A DNA stretch of 64,000 nt from Pisaster brevispinus (Eukaryota > Echinodermata > Asteroidea > Forcipulatida > Asteriidae), in assembly GCA_023634235.1 (NCBI GenBank), contig JAMKCF010000016.1, forward strand, positions 3,334,001-3,398,000. Direction: 5' to 3'. The stretch's first letter is position 1, and each line of letters opens with the position of its first letter. Under the pieces are notes generated by a model that had not been told where the DNA came from, ran no database searches, and saw only the letters and a program-made list of their open reading frames with translations. The position numbers and the translations under genes were made by a program. Shown here one piece after another: positions 12,405-24,391 of this stretch.

Positions 12405-12506
12405 TTAAGCAGAATACTTGATTTTTGCTTAGCAGAATACTTGATTTTTGCTTAGCAGAATACTTGATTTTTGCTTAGCAGAATACTTAATATCTGCTTA
12501 GCAAAT
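12405..12506 (+). repeat. 23-bp tandem repeat, about 4.4 copies
   Basis: Units of TTAGCAGAATACTTGATTTT plus TGC start at 12405, 12429, 12452, 12475 and 12498. The repeat unit shares the GCTTAGCAGAA motif with the MITE family just downstream (12795-12980), from which it may have expanded. Confidence 0.9.
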
Positions 12507-12794
12507 TATAACCAGGGTACCTGTCAACAATTAAATTCACCTGCCATTTTGACTGCTAGCTTTTAGGTTTTTTTTCTCCGGCAAGATTTTTCTTTGGTAA
12601 GCAACTTCACTTGCCGATTGTATGCAATTGAGCCCTGATTTGACAAAACAGCTTGCACTAAAATGGGGTCATGTCAGTTTCAAAATGCACAGTCTATGGC
12701 ACTTTTTATAATCCTGGCTAATGCTTCGGTTCTGGCTTCAGTTCGAAATTCCAAACAGAAAGTGAAAAACAACCAACAAGAGTCCAACCTTAGC

Positions 12795-12980
12795 CCAATT
12801 TCATAGAGCTGCTTAAAGTAACTAAGCACACAACAATTTTGCTTACCAGAATAAGGTTACCAGCCAAAGTACCATGTCACAAGTACCATTTGTGACTGGT
12901 ATCCTGCTTATTTTTGCTTAATAGCTGAAATGTGTTATGCAATAATTTCTGCTTAAACAGCACTATGAAATTGGCCCTTG
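12795..12980. mobile_element. MITE with GGGCCAATTTCATAGTGCTG ends
   Basis: The left end CCCAATTTCATAGAGCTGCTTAA is mirrored at the right by TTAAACAGCACTATGAAATTGG. The interior contains ACCAGCCAAAGTACC and GTGACTGGTATCCTGCTTA. Other copies: 14068-14352, 16618-16985, 17150-17245 (fragment), 20184-20400 (diverged) and 21660-21800. Very common non-autonomous family in this window. Confidence 0.75.
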
Positions 12981-12999
12981 GAGCCCAAGCTAAAACTGC

Positions 13000-14065
13000 A
13001 ATTTTGAAAAGGGCCAATGGAACTTGAAAGTGTTTTATGGACTGGTGCCTTGTAGTATGATATTCTATTTGTGAGGGTTTGTGAGTAGCAGTCGGGGGAC
13101 TTTACAATCACAGTTTCGTTTTAATCAAAACTCTGGTGCTTCTGTTTTTGTTACTGTATTGTTTTAAAATTGTTTTAATGTCAGATAAAATAATTCAGAC
13201 CATCTTTGGAAATCCTGTACATTCTCTTGAAATAGTTCACCCGTGAATTTATTGACGGCCAACACGTTATTTTGACTCAACTGAATTTGAACAAACATTA
13301 ACGTGAATATCTTGCCCCCAAAATCCCACTCTAGTTCAACAAATGAGAAAGAGTGTTGGTTTGTTTCCACCAATGACAAATCTTGTTTGTGAGAGAAGAA
13401 TCTTTTTAACCAATGATATTCCTCCATAGAAACCAAGACACACAGGATTGGATGATATAAAAAGAGAAAAAGACCCAGTTGTTTTATAGATTTAGGTCAC
13501 TGTAAAGTGTTGTGTGTTATTGTGTTTTTTTAATCACATTTTATTTATACTTTTTTTTTCTCATCTGAGGAATTTTTTAAATTGCAAGCCAGATTTTGTG
13601 ATACTTTTACTGACCCATTTCAAATGAAAAAAATCTGGACTAAGTTTTTGAAATTTTAAAAATGATGTGATTTTTATCCTGCGATAATTTTGGTGTCCGT
13701 GCAGTGAAAGATTAACGGATATAGTGGGAAAGAAAACCTATTTTTTAAACTGATTTTGTTTTCGTAATTTTTTTAATGAGGTTATTAAGTGTACCAGTAT
13801 CGGTCGGTCTTGTAAAAATAAAAGTGGATTTTCTTTTGTTATAAGCTGTTATTACTTTGTAAAAGACCTCAATACTTGAGTAAACAATCCTGTGTCGGCC
13901 ATTTTGTATCTCCATGGTTACATACCAAGCTAGCAGTAGCATCCGAGGCAAAAGTTCATGAAGCAAACTGACAGAATGTTTTGTTTAGCGGGATTTCTTG
14001 CTAAGCTTTCCTGTTGCAGGCAACCAGTTTGATGCAGTTGTATATTACAGTGAGATGTTTGAACG
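13000..14065. other. AT-rich intergenic DNA, nothing recognised
   Basis: No exon, repeat family or structured element recognised between the two flanking MITEs. The 13164-13436 minus open frame is AT-driven and has no recognisable domain. Confidence 0.4.
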
Positions 14066-14067
14066 GT

Positions 14068-14352
14068 GGGCCAATTTCATTGCACTGATTAGCGGTTAAC
14101 ACATTCTCGTGCTGGTAAGCACATTCTCGTAGTAGTAAGCACTTTGTGCTTTACATAACTATAAGCAAAAAAATTGGCTCAAGCGTAAGCAAAGTTCACA
14201 GGTCACCCTGGATTTGCATTGTTACATCACTCACTTGCTAACAGTAAGCACCGGAAGGTTAGCAGGCTTTTTCCCACGCTTACAGTTAGCTGCGCTATAA
14301 AATAGAAATTGACAGTAAGCACATAATCAGCCTTTAAGCAGCTCTATGAAGT
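14068..14352. mobile_element. MITE, GGGCCAATTTCAT family
   Basis: It starts GGGCCAATTTCATTGCACTG and ends TTAAGCAGCTCTATGAAGTTG, inverted relative to each other. Internally it has repeated GTAAGCAC(A) words. Confidence 0.65.
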
Positions 14353-15794
14353 TGATCCCAGGTTGCCTGCAAAATCAACATAGTAGGCCCAAAAGTCTGT
14401 GCAAACCAGCTCTTTGAAATAATGTAAGTTGTAATGGGCGTACGAGAGATACATTGTGGGGTGAGTTTTAGGTAGGAACTGTAGTTGTGTTTTTTTTTGA
14501 CATTGTGGGGTGAAGCCCACAATGTTTTTAACAGGAAAGATTAAAGAAAAGGGATCATAAACAACACCTGTGGAAAGCCCACAATGTCGCTCTCGTCAAG
14601 ATGTCTGAGCTTCAAAGTTCAGGCATGCAACGTTTTTAGCTGATTTCTTTGTTATTGATTTCTCAGATGTGCTGTTGTAAGCTAAATTTCACAGTAAAAA
14701 CGCTTACTGGGACTCGATCTTTACTCTCTTTTGACAAACTGCAGTTGCATGCCTGAAAGTTGAGTTTTTATTTTTACTCCTATTATTTTGCTCATTATCT
14801 TTGGCCATATTACCAGCCAATATTGATACCAATGTCCTGAACCTTTGTTCGATAACCACAACTGCTCACCAAATCTTTTGCTGTACAGAAATTTGATATA
14901 ATTAATACTTGTGGTTGGTTCTTGTCTACGTCTCGCTAAGCAGCATTTCTGTTTTGAAATTCCTTCATGAATTTTAGCCCGGGGGTCTGACAGAAATATT
15001 TAGAGAGAGCGATAAATAAATAAAAAATGTGATTTACCAATAAACCCGCCTTCTGGTTTGGTTGGTATGTTTAAAATGATTATACTGTTTAATGACAACT
15101 GATCTCTGTAGCACTATTATAAACTTTATTCAGTATTTCATAAATGGTTTGTAAATTTGTACAGTGAATGGGTTATTTTTTAGTTGATCTTTAATTATTA
15201 GAAAGTGTAAATTATTCTTTTGTTTTTTATAAATCTTAACCCTAATGTAAGTCGTCTTCATGTATGTGTCACGTTTGCTGCTTCTATTTTTTTTGTTTTT
15301 TCTTTTTTATCTTTTTTCCCTCCCCCCTTTCCAACCCAGACTTTTTTCCCCTCTTAAAGGAGAGAGTCCGAGTTGCGAGTCACTTGTTTTATTGACAGTT
15401 ATTTATCCAGTTTGTAAATCCATAATTGATATAAATATTCCAAGCACACACCCACTCACTCGTTTTGATGTCAACCGAGGACTTCTATTGTTTCCCCCAT
15501 TGTCATATTTAGCGAAGGCGTATTGTCTTTTTTTGTTGAAAGTCCCAGTTTGAATGTAAAAAGTACAAAACGAGTACACACACATGTAGATGGTTTGTGG
15601 ATTTTGTCAGTTTCCAAAGCAACCAAGTTGTGATGGAGATTGACCATTTCCATGTAATTTAGTTGCCATGGAAATAGATATAAATGAATAAAATTAGGCC
15701 AACCAACGAGTAACTTACGTGGCAGCCTTCTGATTGGTCGGTTTCTTTGTGTCTCATTGTGTCTGTTCACATGGTAACGTATTTTTCAGCAAAT

Positions 15795-16440
15795 CAGGTT
15801 TTAAACCACGAGGGAAACTGACTGGGTAACTTTAAAATCATTAGGGTTGATCAAAGAAATTTTTTTCGGTACCAGAACTTGAACATATAACCTCCAAATT
15901 ATTATACCGGCGCTCTACCCCTAATGGAGACTGCCAACATTTATACCAGGCCTGATATGTAGCAAAGGGTGACCTGAAAAATGTTCCCTTACTTCGACAC
16001 ACACTTTTTATCTTATTGGTGGTCACTACGCTGAATGACAATGTCATGATGACATCCAAAGTTATGTCACTGCACTTCCATCAATTCCAAAAAGGTATCT
16101 AAAATTCTTGTACCAATATGATGGAATCCAGTATTAGCTTACATGCTGCTGTTTTCCTCTTGTAAAGAAGTTACACCCTCAAAAAAATAAAAAAGTAAAA
16201 AAATTCCTCCAAAGAATTCCAGAGAATCCCGGAACACAACAAAGACATCATTGGAGTGGGAGGGGTACAAAATTGTACATCATGCTACTTATCGAGCACC
16301 AAATGCCAACATCAGGGCTAAATAGCTCAGTTGGTAGAGCGCTGGCACGTTAATCCGAAGGTCGATGGTTCAAGTCCTGTTCTAGTCAATTTGTCTTTGT
16401 TAAACCCCAAAGTTAAATCAGGTTTTAGTTGTGTTTTGTA
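15795..16440. repeat. Pair of inverted tRNA-like repeats
   Basis: At 15795-15960 a degraded minus-strand tRNA-like unit follows the block AAACTGACTGGGTAA. At 16317-16388 a plus-strand unit has an A box (TAGCTCAGTTGG), a B box (GGTTCAAGTCC, 16368-16378) and GTT at the anticodon position. The arrangement resembles the hairpin pair at 39650-40030. The plus unit folds roughly as a tRNA, but its mismatches and repeat flanks favour a derived repeat. Confidence 0.55.
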
Positions 16441-16617
16441 GCTGAAGGATTATATTACTTTGTATATGTTTTTAAGAAATGGAGCGCAGTTTCATCAAGC
16501 TGTTAATTAAAACAACATTTCACCCCTCTTTGTGGTTACACCAGCCGATTTCTTGCTTATACTGCCCTCTTTGTCTCATTCCTGTTTACTTTTTCTGTCT
16601 TTTCACTGCTTTCCCAC

Positions 16618-16985
16618 CAGGGCCCTAATTTGTAGAGCTAAACTACCGTGTCACATATACAATTCGTGATTGGTATCCTGCTCACTTCTACTATTAAAGT
16701 AGAACATTTTTAAGCAATGTTTTCTGCTTAAGCACCTCAATGGCTCTGCTTACTGTAAGCAAAGAATCTGGCTTACAGAAGTAGGGAATTCCGCGCTTTT
16801 GTCAAATGGATTTCGCAGGTTAGAAGAGAATTTTTGCTTGTACGTGTGTGTTCTTCACACCACTAAGCATTCTTCACTTTTATACACAGCTAGCACAGAT
16901 ATTTTGGGCTTGCCCTGTAAGTAAAGGATGGTGATTACAAGCGCAGAGTTCGATGGTAAGCAGAGCCATAAAATTGGGCCCTGAC
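16618..16985. mobile_element. MITE, GGGCCAATTTCAT family (larger copy)
   Basis: Left end AGGGCCCTAATTTGTAGAGC; right end GCAGAGCCATAAAATTGGGC. Internal words GTGATTGGTATCCTGCT and TTCTGCTTAAGCA are shared with 12795-12980. Confidence 0.6.
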
Positions 16986-17404
16986 TGATTTGTTACTCTG
17001 AAACACTTTTGTGTTTTGTTTTGACATAAGAGAGTGAGAAAGACTTTGCTATTGTCAAAACATAAAGCCATTCACAATTTACCAGAAAGTATTCAAAAAG
17101 AAGTTTATTCGCTAATCAAACAAATCGGTCTTTATTCGCTAATCAAATAGCAGGTGTCCTGTCATGGGCAGTGCAGGTCTCATAGCATTTTGGCTGGTAA
17201 CCCTTCTATGCTAGACAGCTGTATGAAATTGTGCCCCACTGGCATCTCCCTGACTGCCTCATATTTGTTGGCATTAACTCCTCCATCTGTCCCCATCCCA
17301 AACCAAGTTCAGCTCTGTCCCCCCCTTGCACTCCCCACCTTGCAATCCCTTGCACCTTCTCTCTGTAACTTGCTTTAAATCAAAGTCAATGTTAGAGATA
17401 TCAC

Positions 17405-17825
17405 TATCAAATAATTTATAATAAAAATAATTAACATTTATATAGCACTTCATACGCAGTGTTCCTAAGGGCTCATTGGTTTGTTCTCCAGGATATGCTG
17501 AGCTTTATTCGAATTATACGACCCATTTATTTAGGTAGCACCATTAACGATTGACTGGAAAAGATGCTGTAGAACAACCTACAGCTAACCATACCAGAAA
17601 ACATCAGGACAAACTTAACGATTTGTGTACTGGGTTCTTTTACGCGCATTACACAACACAGGAAACCAATGGCTTTATGTCCCATCCGAAGGATGGATAA
17701 ATAATAGTTGAGTGTTCTGCTTAAGGATACAAGTGTCACGACCGGGACTCGAACCCACACACTGCTGATCAGAAACACCAGAGTTTGAATCTGGTGTGCT
17801 TAATCGCTCAGCCACAACACTCCAA
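17405..17825 (-). mobile_element. tRNA-Leu-headed SINE, near full length
   Basis: On the minus strand the head is at about 17825-17735, with B-box complement GGACTCGAACCC at about 17745-17756 and an A-box-like TGGCTGAGCGATT. The body contains CATCCGAAGGATGG. The 3' part ends in TTTATATAGCACTTCATACG and an AATAATTATT-rich tail near 17405-17450, a common invertebrate SINE tail. Same family as 6800-7010 and 36040-36275. Confidence 0.75.
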
Positions 17826-18475
17826 ATGTCGCTAATTATTTGCAAGTCAGTTTATCTTTCCAGAATGCTGTGAAACTTGACTCGTGCATTCAAACATAAG
17901 GAAACAAATTCCTGGACTTTGAACATAAGCGAGTCTTGCGCAATTTATTCAAAGCAATGGAAGCTAAATGATTTCTACACCATTAAAAAGTCTGACCCCT
18001 TCACTGTATAACAAGAATGAATATTCATTATTGTTGGTGGGGACAGGATACATGACAAAGAAAGTGAGATAGAAAGGACAATGTCAAACAAGGCACTTCA
18101 AAAAATAATAATAATAATAATAGTTTCAGGCAAATATTGAGGAAGATACATAATTTTATTAAGTGTACGACAAAAGCAAGAAATCTCTGTGGTGCTTCTC
18201 TCCGACTCATGAATAAACGACAAAACTTTCGCACTCTTGAATCACAACTTTGGACAGTGATTGCATACATGCCGGTCACACTTTTGTTATGCCCTTAATT
18301 CATCCGGGCTTGCAACGATATGAAGACCTTTGTCGTATGGTTTCTTTTAATAAAGTATAGAATTCAAAACAAAATTATTTCGGTGTCCTGCCTGCTCCTC
18401 CAAAATGAAAATAATTAGTAATGCCACTGGTATGTATGAATGCCCAAATAGCGTAAAGAAAACAAATGTTAATCC

Positions 18476-18832
18476 GTTCTTACGGATTTGCAATCCATTA
18501 TTACGGATTCGCAATCAATTATTACGGATTCACAATCTGTTATTACGGATTCCCAATCTGTTATTACACATTCACAATCCGTTATTATGGATTCACAATC
18601 TGTTATTACGGATTCGTAATCTTTTATACGGATTTGCAATCCGTTATTACGGATTCGCAATCCGTTATTACAGATTTGCAATCCATTATTACGGATTCGC
18701 ATTACAATATTACGGGTACTCAATCAGATTGTAAATCCTGAATCCCATTATTTTCTTGTGAATCCCTAATAATGGATTGCGAATCCTGACTAACGCATTG
18801 TGAATCGGTGATAACGGATTGTCAATTTACTT
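18476..18832. repeat. Tandem array of ATTACGGATT(C/T)GCAATC units
   Basis: About twelve 19-21-bp units (core TTATTACGGATTCGCAATCC) occupy 18476-18730. They are followed by four or five looser units in the opposite orientation (GGATTGCGAATCC, GATAACGGATTG) up to about 18832. All three plus-strand frames give Tyr/Ile-rich repetitive translations. There are no unique spacers, so this is not CRISPR-like. Confidence 0.9.
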
Positions 18833-19499
18833 TTGTTGGCGCTAATTGTATTGTATGGACTTTCGTAGGTATGCCTTTGTTTTAAGACTTATAGTTGGAA
18901 CGAGTGGCTTTTTTATTGTTGTTGTTACTCTCATTTTTGTGTGTATGTGTACATGTACATCACACGAAACTGTATAGTCTTCCACATAATGCGTGTTTTA
19001 AACTGTGGCTTTTTGGGGTGACAAATCGTTGACGAGTTGTACTTGACTTTAAGTTTTAATCACAAAGTAAAAAGAGGACTATTGGCATGAGGTCCAGGAT
19101 CATTTCTATAAAAAAAAATTTCGGGAACTATCAAAACAACAGTTTTCTGTGTGTTTTAAAAAATGTATTTTGGCAAGGACAGATGGTACCGGGTACATGC
19201 ACATACCAAGCATACATGTAACCCATAACACGCATACGTGAGAACGCGCAGACAATGTACCATTTTAAGGTAGATGATACGGGCATGAAACCAACATAAT
19301 GAAAAGCATAAAGCCAAACACCAACCAAAGTATTTCTCTACTTGCATTTCTATTGTTGATAAATAAACCGCGCAGGTTGGCATGGACGGCCGAATGTTAG
19401 TTAATTATTCGATCAGGTTTACAGATGATGTGACCAAATTCAAAATTTCTGCAAACTTTCATTTAGAAAAAAAAAGAACATATGGTCACTGGTCACTGG

Positions 19500-19745
19500 G
19501 TCATTTGTTTCATTCCTTAACCCATTTTAGCTCCCTAGGGAGTATACAGCCTGTGCTGCCAAAATATGTTGCGCACCAAGCTAAATCAATCACGATAACT
19601 ATCCTTGCCCTCACAGGTACCCATTTACTCCTGGGTGAAGAGAAACAATTAAGTGTCCTGCTCAAGTGCACACAAGTTTCGTGACTGGGATTCGAACCCA
19701 CACCCTGATACCTTTGCCACCAAAACTTGAGTCCATGTGCACCAG
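19500..19745 (-). mobile_element. SINE fragment with tRNA-like head, second subfamily
   Basis: Minus-strand B-box complement GGGATTCGAACCC is at about 19687-19699. The body carries CCTGGGTGAAGAGAAACAATTAA and CTCCCTAGGGAGTATACAGC, shared with the copy at 29376-29712. Confidence 0.65.
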
Positions 19746-20183
19746 GCCAAGATACGCTGCAAGTTTTACAATTTGATTTTTTTTTTTTTACAATCACTAC
19801 TCCTACATTTTTAGTGGCAAGTGATAAAAAAAACCACCATTTAAAAGATTTTGTTGCAATTTCTATTTCTAACTAAGCTTCATGCCACTTGTCCTTTTTC
19901 TAATTTGTTAAAAACTATTGTAACATTTACCACTATTTCCTTATAAGATAGTTATCTGCTCACAGTCTGTGCTGTGTAAACACTATTATTATTTGGGCAT
20001 CTGGAGTGACCATAAGACTTGTGATATTTTCCTGCTTAGCGAGAAAAATTACAGTGAGAACTTTTTTGTCTCAACTGAGTCAGGGGCTGAATGAAACAAG
20101 GTGGTTTGGATTTCTGATAAAAGGGGGGGGGTGTCTGTGAATTGAGTGTTGGGGGGGGGAGAGGGCTCACTTTAAAAGTCCTG

Positions 20184-20400
20184 GGCCCCACTTTCGTAGG
20201 GCTGTTCAACACAGAAAGTTACTTAGTACTTACAATTGTTTGGCTTAGCAGATACGGCTTACCATAGTCAAGATGCAATGTGATGTATACTATTCTTAAC
20301 ATGGTTACCGGGTTATTTGTGCTAAGCTTGGAAATGTGTAAGCAGTATTTTCTGCCAATCTCTGCATTAGCCACTATGGACCTAATTTGTCTCCCATTTG
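20184..20400. mobile_element. Diverged MITE, GGGCC...TTTC family
   Basis: The GGGCCCCACTTTCGTAGGGCTG left end and CACTATGGACCTAATTTGTCTCCC region resemble degraded family termini. Homopolymer G runs (20123-20160) lie just upstream. Confidence 0.4.
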
Positions 20401-21324
20401 TGTTGAACTGCGTTTTGGAATTGGAACCGACCCAAGCTTTGTTTGCAAATTGCCTGTTGTACATTAAAGTTGATGTATTTATACAACTATGAATATAGTG
20501 TTCTGCTTGTAAGAAAAAAAAGATAATAACTCAGAAAAAAATATTGTATTAAACTTGTGAATTTGTAGACTTGCCAAAGTCTGTTGGGCATTTTAGTTTC
20601 CTATGGACATAGTGCGCTGATTGTCATGTGTATAAGTATTGGTGATTATTGGAGATGAACCGTGAACAGGAAAAATAATTATCAGATGCATTTTTTAAGT
20701 CTACTCATCTGGTGAGATCTCTTTCTATATTGAATTCTATCAGTAGTGTTTGTTACCTGCTGCAAAATTGAGAGTCACGTCACGATTGTTACATCAAATC
20801 TTACTGTGTGACGCCCCCATGCCAAAATCAGGCACTTCTTGAAAATAGTGAAAGTGCATGAATAGTGAAGGTAAACATATCGGTTACACACCTATATTGT
20901 GACGCCCCAATGTTCTGACACTCAACCCAATAACTCTAACGAAACCCTAGTTTGTAGATCATTAGGGGTTATCGGAACACAGGGGTGTTAAAATATGAGT
21001 CTGTCAAAACATAGAGCATGTTTTACCCTTTTTTGAGGGCACTACGTGTACCTGTTTTGTTGTTGTTGAGGGCACCTGCAGGGCACTCGAAAATTGTGGG
21101 GGCACGTGCCCGCCTGGCCCGGCCGCCCAAACCCCCATGGCTACTCTGCTGGACGTAACATGCGGCTTTACTGACTGCCCATGGTCTGCCATTTTGGGAG
21201 TAAATTTTATGGGTGCGCGTTTAACCGTGCGTGCATCACCCAAAATGCATCGTGCACGTAACACACGATGAAACGACTCCCAAAAGGACACAACTAGATG
21301 ATTCTGGTCATAATCCAAGTTGAA

Positions 21325-21500
21325 TAGACCTTTAACATGGTGCGGCCATCTTGATTTTCTCCCATTCAAATCAATGTTACCAAACTGAGGCTGGAAGGAG
21401 AAATGGTCTGGTTCCTTTTTGTACAACCAGTACTAGCATCCAACTCTGTTACTGGATACAGGGAACATGACCAAGATGGTGCCAGCATGATAAAGGTCAA
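21325..21500. mobile_element. MITE with TAGACCTTTA termini, second copy
   Basis: Starts TAGACCTTTAACATGGTGCG and ends with the inverse, GCCAGCATGATAAAGGTC. Internal ATTTTCTCCCATTCAAATCA and CTGGTTCCTTTTTG match the copy at 646-823. Confidence 0.7.
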
Positions 21501-21659
21501 TTGGGTAAAATGAGACAGACCTTTGAGAGAATGGTGTTAACCCTTTCAGGGAAGGCTTAACTGTCGATGCTTCGGAACAAAGATGTAGAATTGTAAATAA
21601 ATATGTAAAACCACTACACTGTGAATAGACCAGTCCATAATCCAAACCCCAACCCCAAC

Positions 21660-21800
21660 CCCAGCCCGAAACCTCTCCTTAACAATTTTCTGCTAAGCAG
21701 AAATAAACAGGATACCAGTCACAACATTTTGGCTGGTGACCTTAGTCTGCTAAGCAGCAATGTTTTGTGCTTAAACTGCAATATGAAATTGGGCCCTGGA
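21660..21800. mobile_element. MITE fragment, GGGCCAATTTCAT family
   Basis: CTTAACAATTTTCTGCTAAGC at left; AACTGCAATATGAAATTGGGCC at right. Internal ACATTTTGGCTGGTGACC and TGCTAAGCAG are family words. Confidence 0.6.
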
Positions 21801-21899
21801 TGTACACTTGGGCTGTGCCCGAATTCATGGCTGCGGCTTGATGGTCTTGTGAACATGCGCTGTTGGATAGGATACAGCCGCAGCCGTTACCAGAGCGGC

Positions 21900-24180
21900 T
21901 AGTTCAGAAATGGCTTGCTTTTAGTTGATCTCCAAATTTATTTCTCTGACTCTTTTTCTTCTGATGTGTGTGGTTATGCAAACCAAAAACTACTTGTTGT
22001 AAATCTCAAAGGTGTCAGATAGTGTTAGTGCATTCTTTTTATCTAACTTTTTGTTGGCTTAGCGCTGAAGCGTCCTCTACTGATTGACTTGAGCCAAGTT
22101 ATGGCTGAGGTAAATTTGATATTATTGATGTACAGTAATTGTTGAAAGAGAGATGAAAATGGTTCCAGATTAAAAAAAATAAATAAATAATAATAATACA
22201 ACTGATGTAGCTATTATAAATACGTGTATCTCACATAGTGTAACCATGCCACAATTTGTACAGTTTGTTATTAAGATATTAAAACAAACACCCACTGCTG
22301 GCATCTCACCCCTGAAGGCTAGAATGAAATCTTCCAGTTATCATTGTCAAACTTGGAAGAACCCACCACAGTTTTGTCAGGGCAGGGGTGTCAGGAAGTC
22401 AGTGAGGGTGAAAAATGTTTTTAAGAGAAGGCAAAGTGTTTGAGTGTGTTTTTAATGAAGTTATTTGGGCGTAGTTTTTTCTTTGCGGAGCAATCGGAAA
22501 GTAGAGGGTGTAACATCAATACTAGCTATCGCCAAAACAATACATTCTGAAATGTATGCTGGGGGTAAAGCTAGGGTTTACGGCCCCAAGGGCAAGGTTG
22601 GAGGATGGTGCCCCTCGACTCACTTTGTCTAAAGACTGGCTTGAACGAAAAAAGCAACAAGTGATCTTTACTGAAATTCATTTGAAGTGTTTCAATCAAT
22701 AAGGAAATTGAGTTCACTGGTGCTTTTCCTAAAGATTTGCAAAAAGTCCCGTTACGTCATCAACCATGTTACATCATCTGTGGGAGCTCCATTTTGTATA
22801 GCCGCATTGTTGCAATAAATCACAACATCCCACAAATAAAGTCAAAGTATTGTCATTTTGGCGCTTGCCATCAACGGCAGAGGATGTAGCTTGTTTTTCA
22901 AGACCAACATTCTTGAGCGATAATTACAAAAATTCAGAAGTGTAACAATATCAGTAGCTGTTAAACGTATTAGTACTAACCACTACCCATTCCCACCCAC
23001 AGCTTCCAAAACAGTAACCTGGGTCGCCTTGGTGCACCCTTAGGTGGCACCCAGGGCACATGCACCCCCGCCCCCCCCCCTTGCCTTGCCACTGTGTCCT
23101 TGTATGTATGCCACATACAGTAACTTCTCTGTCAATAAAACCAATGCATTTTAAGAATAATGATAACAATGATAACAAGTAGGCACTGTATTCAACTGAA
23201 AATTTCACGTGTGACTTTTATTGACGATATTGCCTATAAATCAGCATTACCTTGACTATAAAAACCTAACGATGACCCTATCTTTAAGGTGGCCAATCCA
23301 AAATAAAACACGGTGCTGCATCTCTTTAGCCCCAAGGGTAGAACGTTGTAGAAAACCATTGCAACATTACAGAAGCGGATGTATCGAAACACATAAATAA
23401 TTACTCAAAATGACTTAGTTGTTTTATGTACCAATTCTTGTTTTAATTAATGGTTTCTACATGTATTTCATAGTGTTTCCCAGCAAAGCAGTTGTCGCCA
23501 ACTTGACTAGTTTACAAATAAAGAATGTTAAGGAGTGCAATGGTGAGAATATTTTCACACGTTGAAAGATGGAATAACCATTCAATAAGGCATGTTGAAA
23601 TGTGGCAATTCCACCTTTTCGCAAACCCTGAGCCCCTACCACACTACACTTTAATCCGGAGAATTTCTGTGTTAAGAAAAAAAATTAACACAGAGATTCT
23701 CCGGATGGAGCGTTCACACTACACCTTTCAGGGTTTAAAGTACTCTGGATTAACAAACCCCAAACTGGCTTAATCCGGGTCAAACTTAACCCTGCCCACG
23801 ATTAGGGTTAACCCACCAATCTTGTTGTTAGTATGGAACTGGGTTAGCATTTCTCTGGGTTAGATATCGTAGTGTGAAAGGAATCTCTAGATCAGTTTTA
23901 ACCAATGTAGAAGACTTTTTACATGGGTCACCAATTACACAGATCACAGGTAGGTAGTGTGGAAAGGGCTCTTGTGTCATAGATATTAAGGGGCCTCTGG
24001 AGATCGGTATCCTAAGCACTAGAGAAGTAGATCATTGAGCGGAATTTCTTGACATCTGAAGAAACTAACAGCTACTTTTTGTCACCAGACATAAAAAGTC
24101 GGAATTCAGAAGTCTGAAATGTCTGATCCTGAGAAAAAACGGCTCTCTCCTTAGGGCTAAGCAAACAGATCCATTGCTGA
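21900..24180. other. Intergenic DNA, no gene recognised
   Basis: Contains a C-run near 23065-23090 and the strong stem-loop at 23654-23706, described separately. TTTATT at 23217 (AATAAA on the minus strand) could be a distal MRPL37 poly(A) signal, but it is more than 1.1 kb past the stop. Confidence 0.35.
23654..23706. repeat. 22-bp stem / 9-nt loop inverted repeat
   Basis: ATCCGGAGAATTTCTGTGTTAA is followed by a GAAAAAAAA loop and the reverse complement with one mismatch (21/22). CACACTACA at 23640 and GTAGTGTG at about 23870 suggest it may be the left part of a larger foldback element. Confidence 0.8.
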
Positions 24181-24199
24181 TCCAAGTCACTTCCTTGTC

Positions 24200-24358
24200 C
24201 CCAGGCCTGGAACTAAATAGAGGTCACAGAGGTCATGACCTCTGTTGCCCTGGTCTTGGTCAACCTTCAAAAGTTCACATAGGCTTTTGCAATAGAAGTG
24301 CCCTTTGCAAAATGAAAATGGCCTTGATCTCCTAAAGATGAAATTCCAGGCTCGTTGT
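24200..24358. repeat. AGGCCTGG-family repeat in the MRPL37 3' flank
   Basis: CCAGGCCTGGAACTAAATAG at the left, AAGATGAAATTCCAGGC at the right, with TGACCTCTGTTGCCCTGGTC inside. Matches 11318-11492 and 34708-35250. Confidence 0.65.
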
Positions 24359-24391
24359 CCCGCCTGGAAAACTTGCAGCCGACTCCCGCCA

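Noticed and set aside
16317..16388. Functional tRNA gene
   Set aside because: Good A and B boxes but imperfect stems, and the same unit recurs with repeat flanks elsewhere in the window.
18405..18741. Repetitive array considered as CRISPR or as a repeat protein
   Set aside because: No unique spacers; units are contiguous and open in several frames, as expected of a 20-bp satellite in a eukaryote.
21004..21426. 140-codon minus-strand frame
   Set aside because: Overlaps a recognised MITE (21325-21500) and has no domain.
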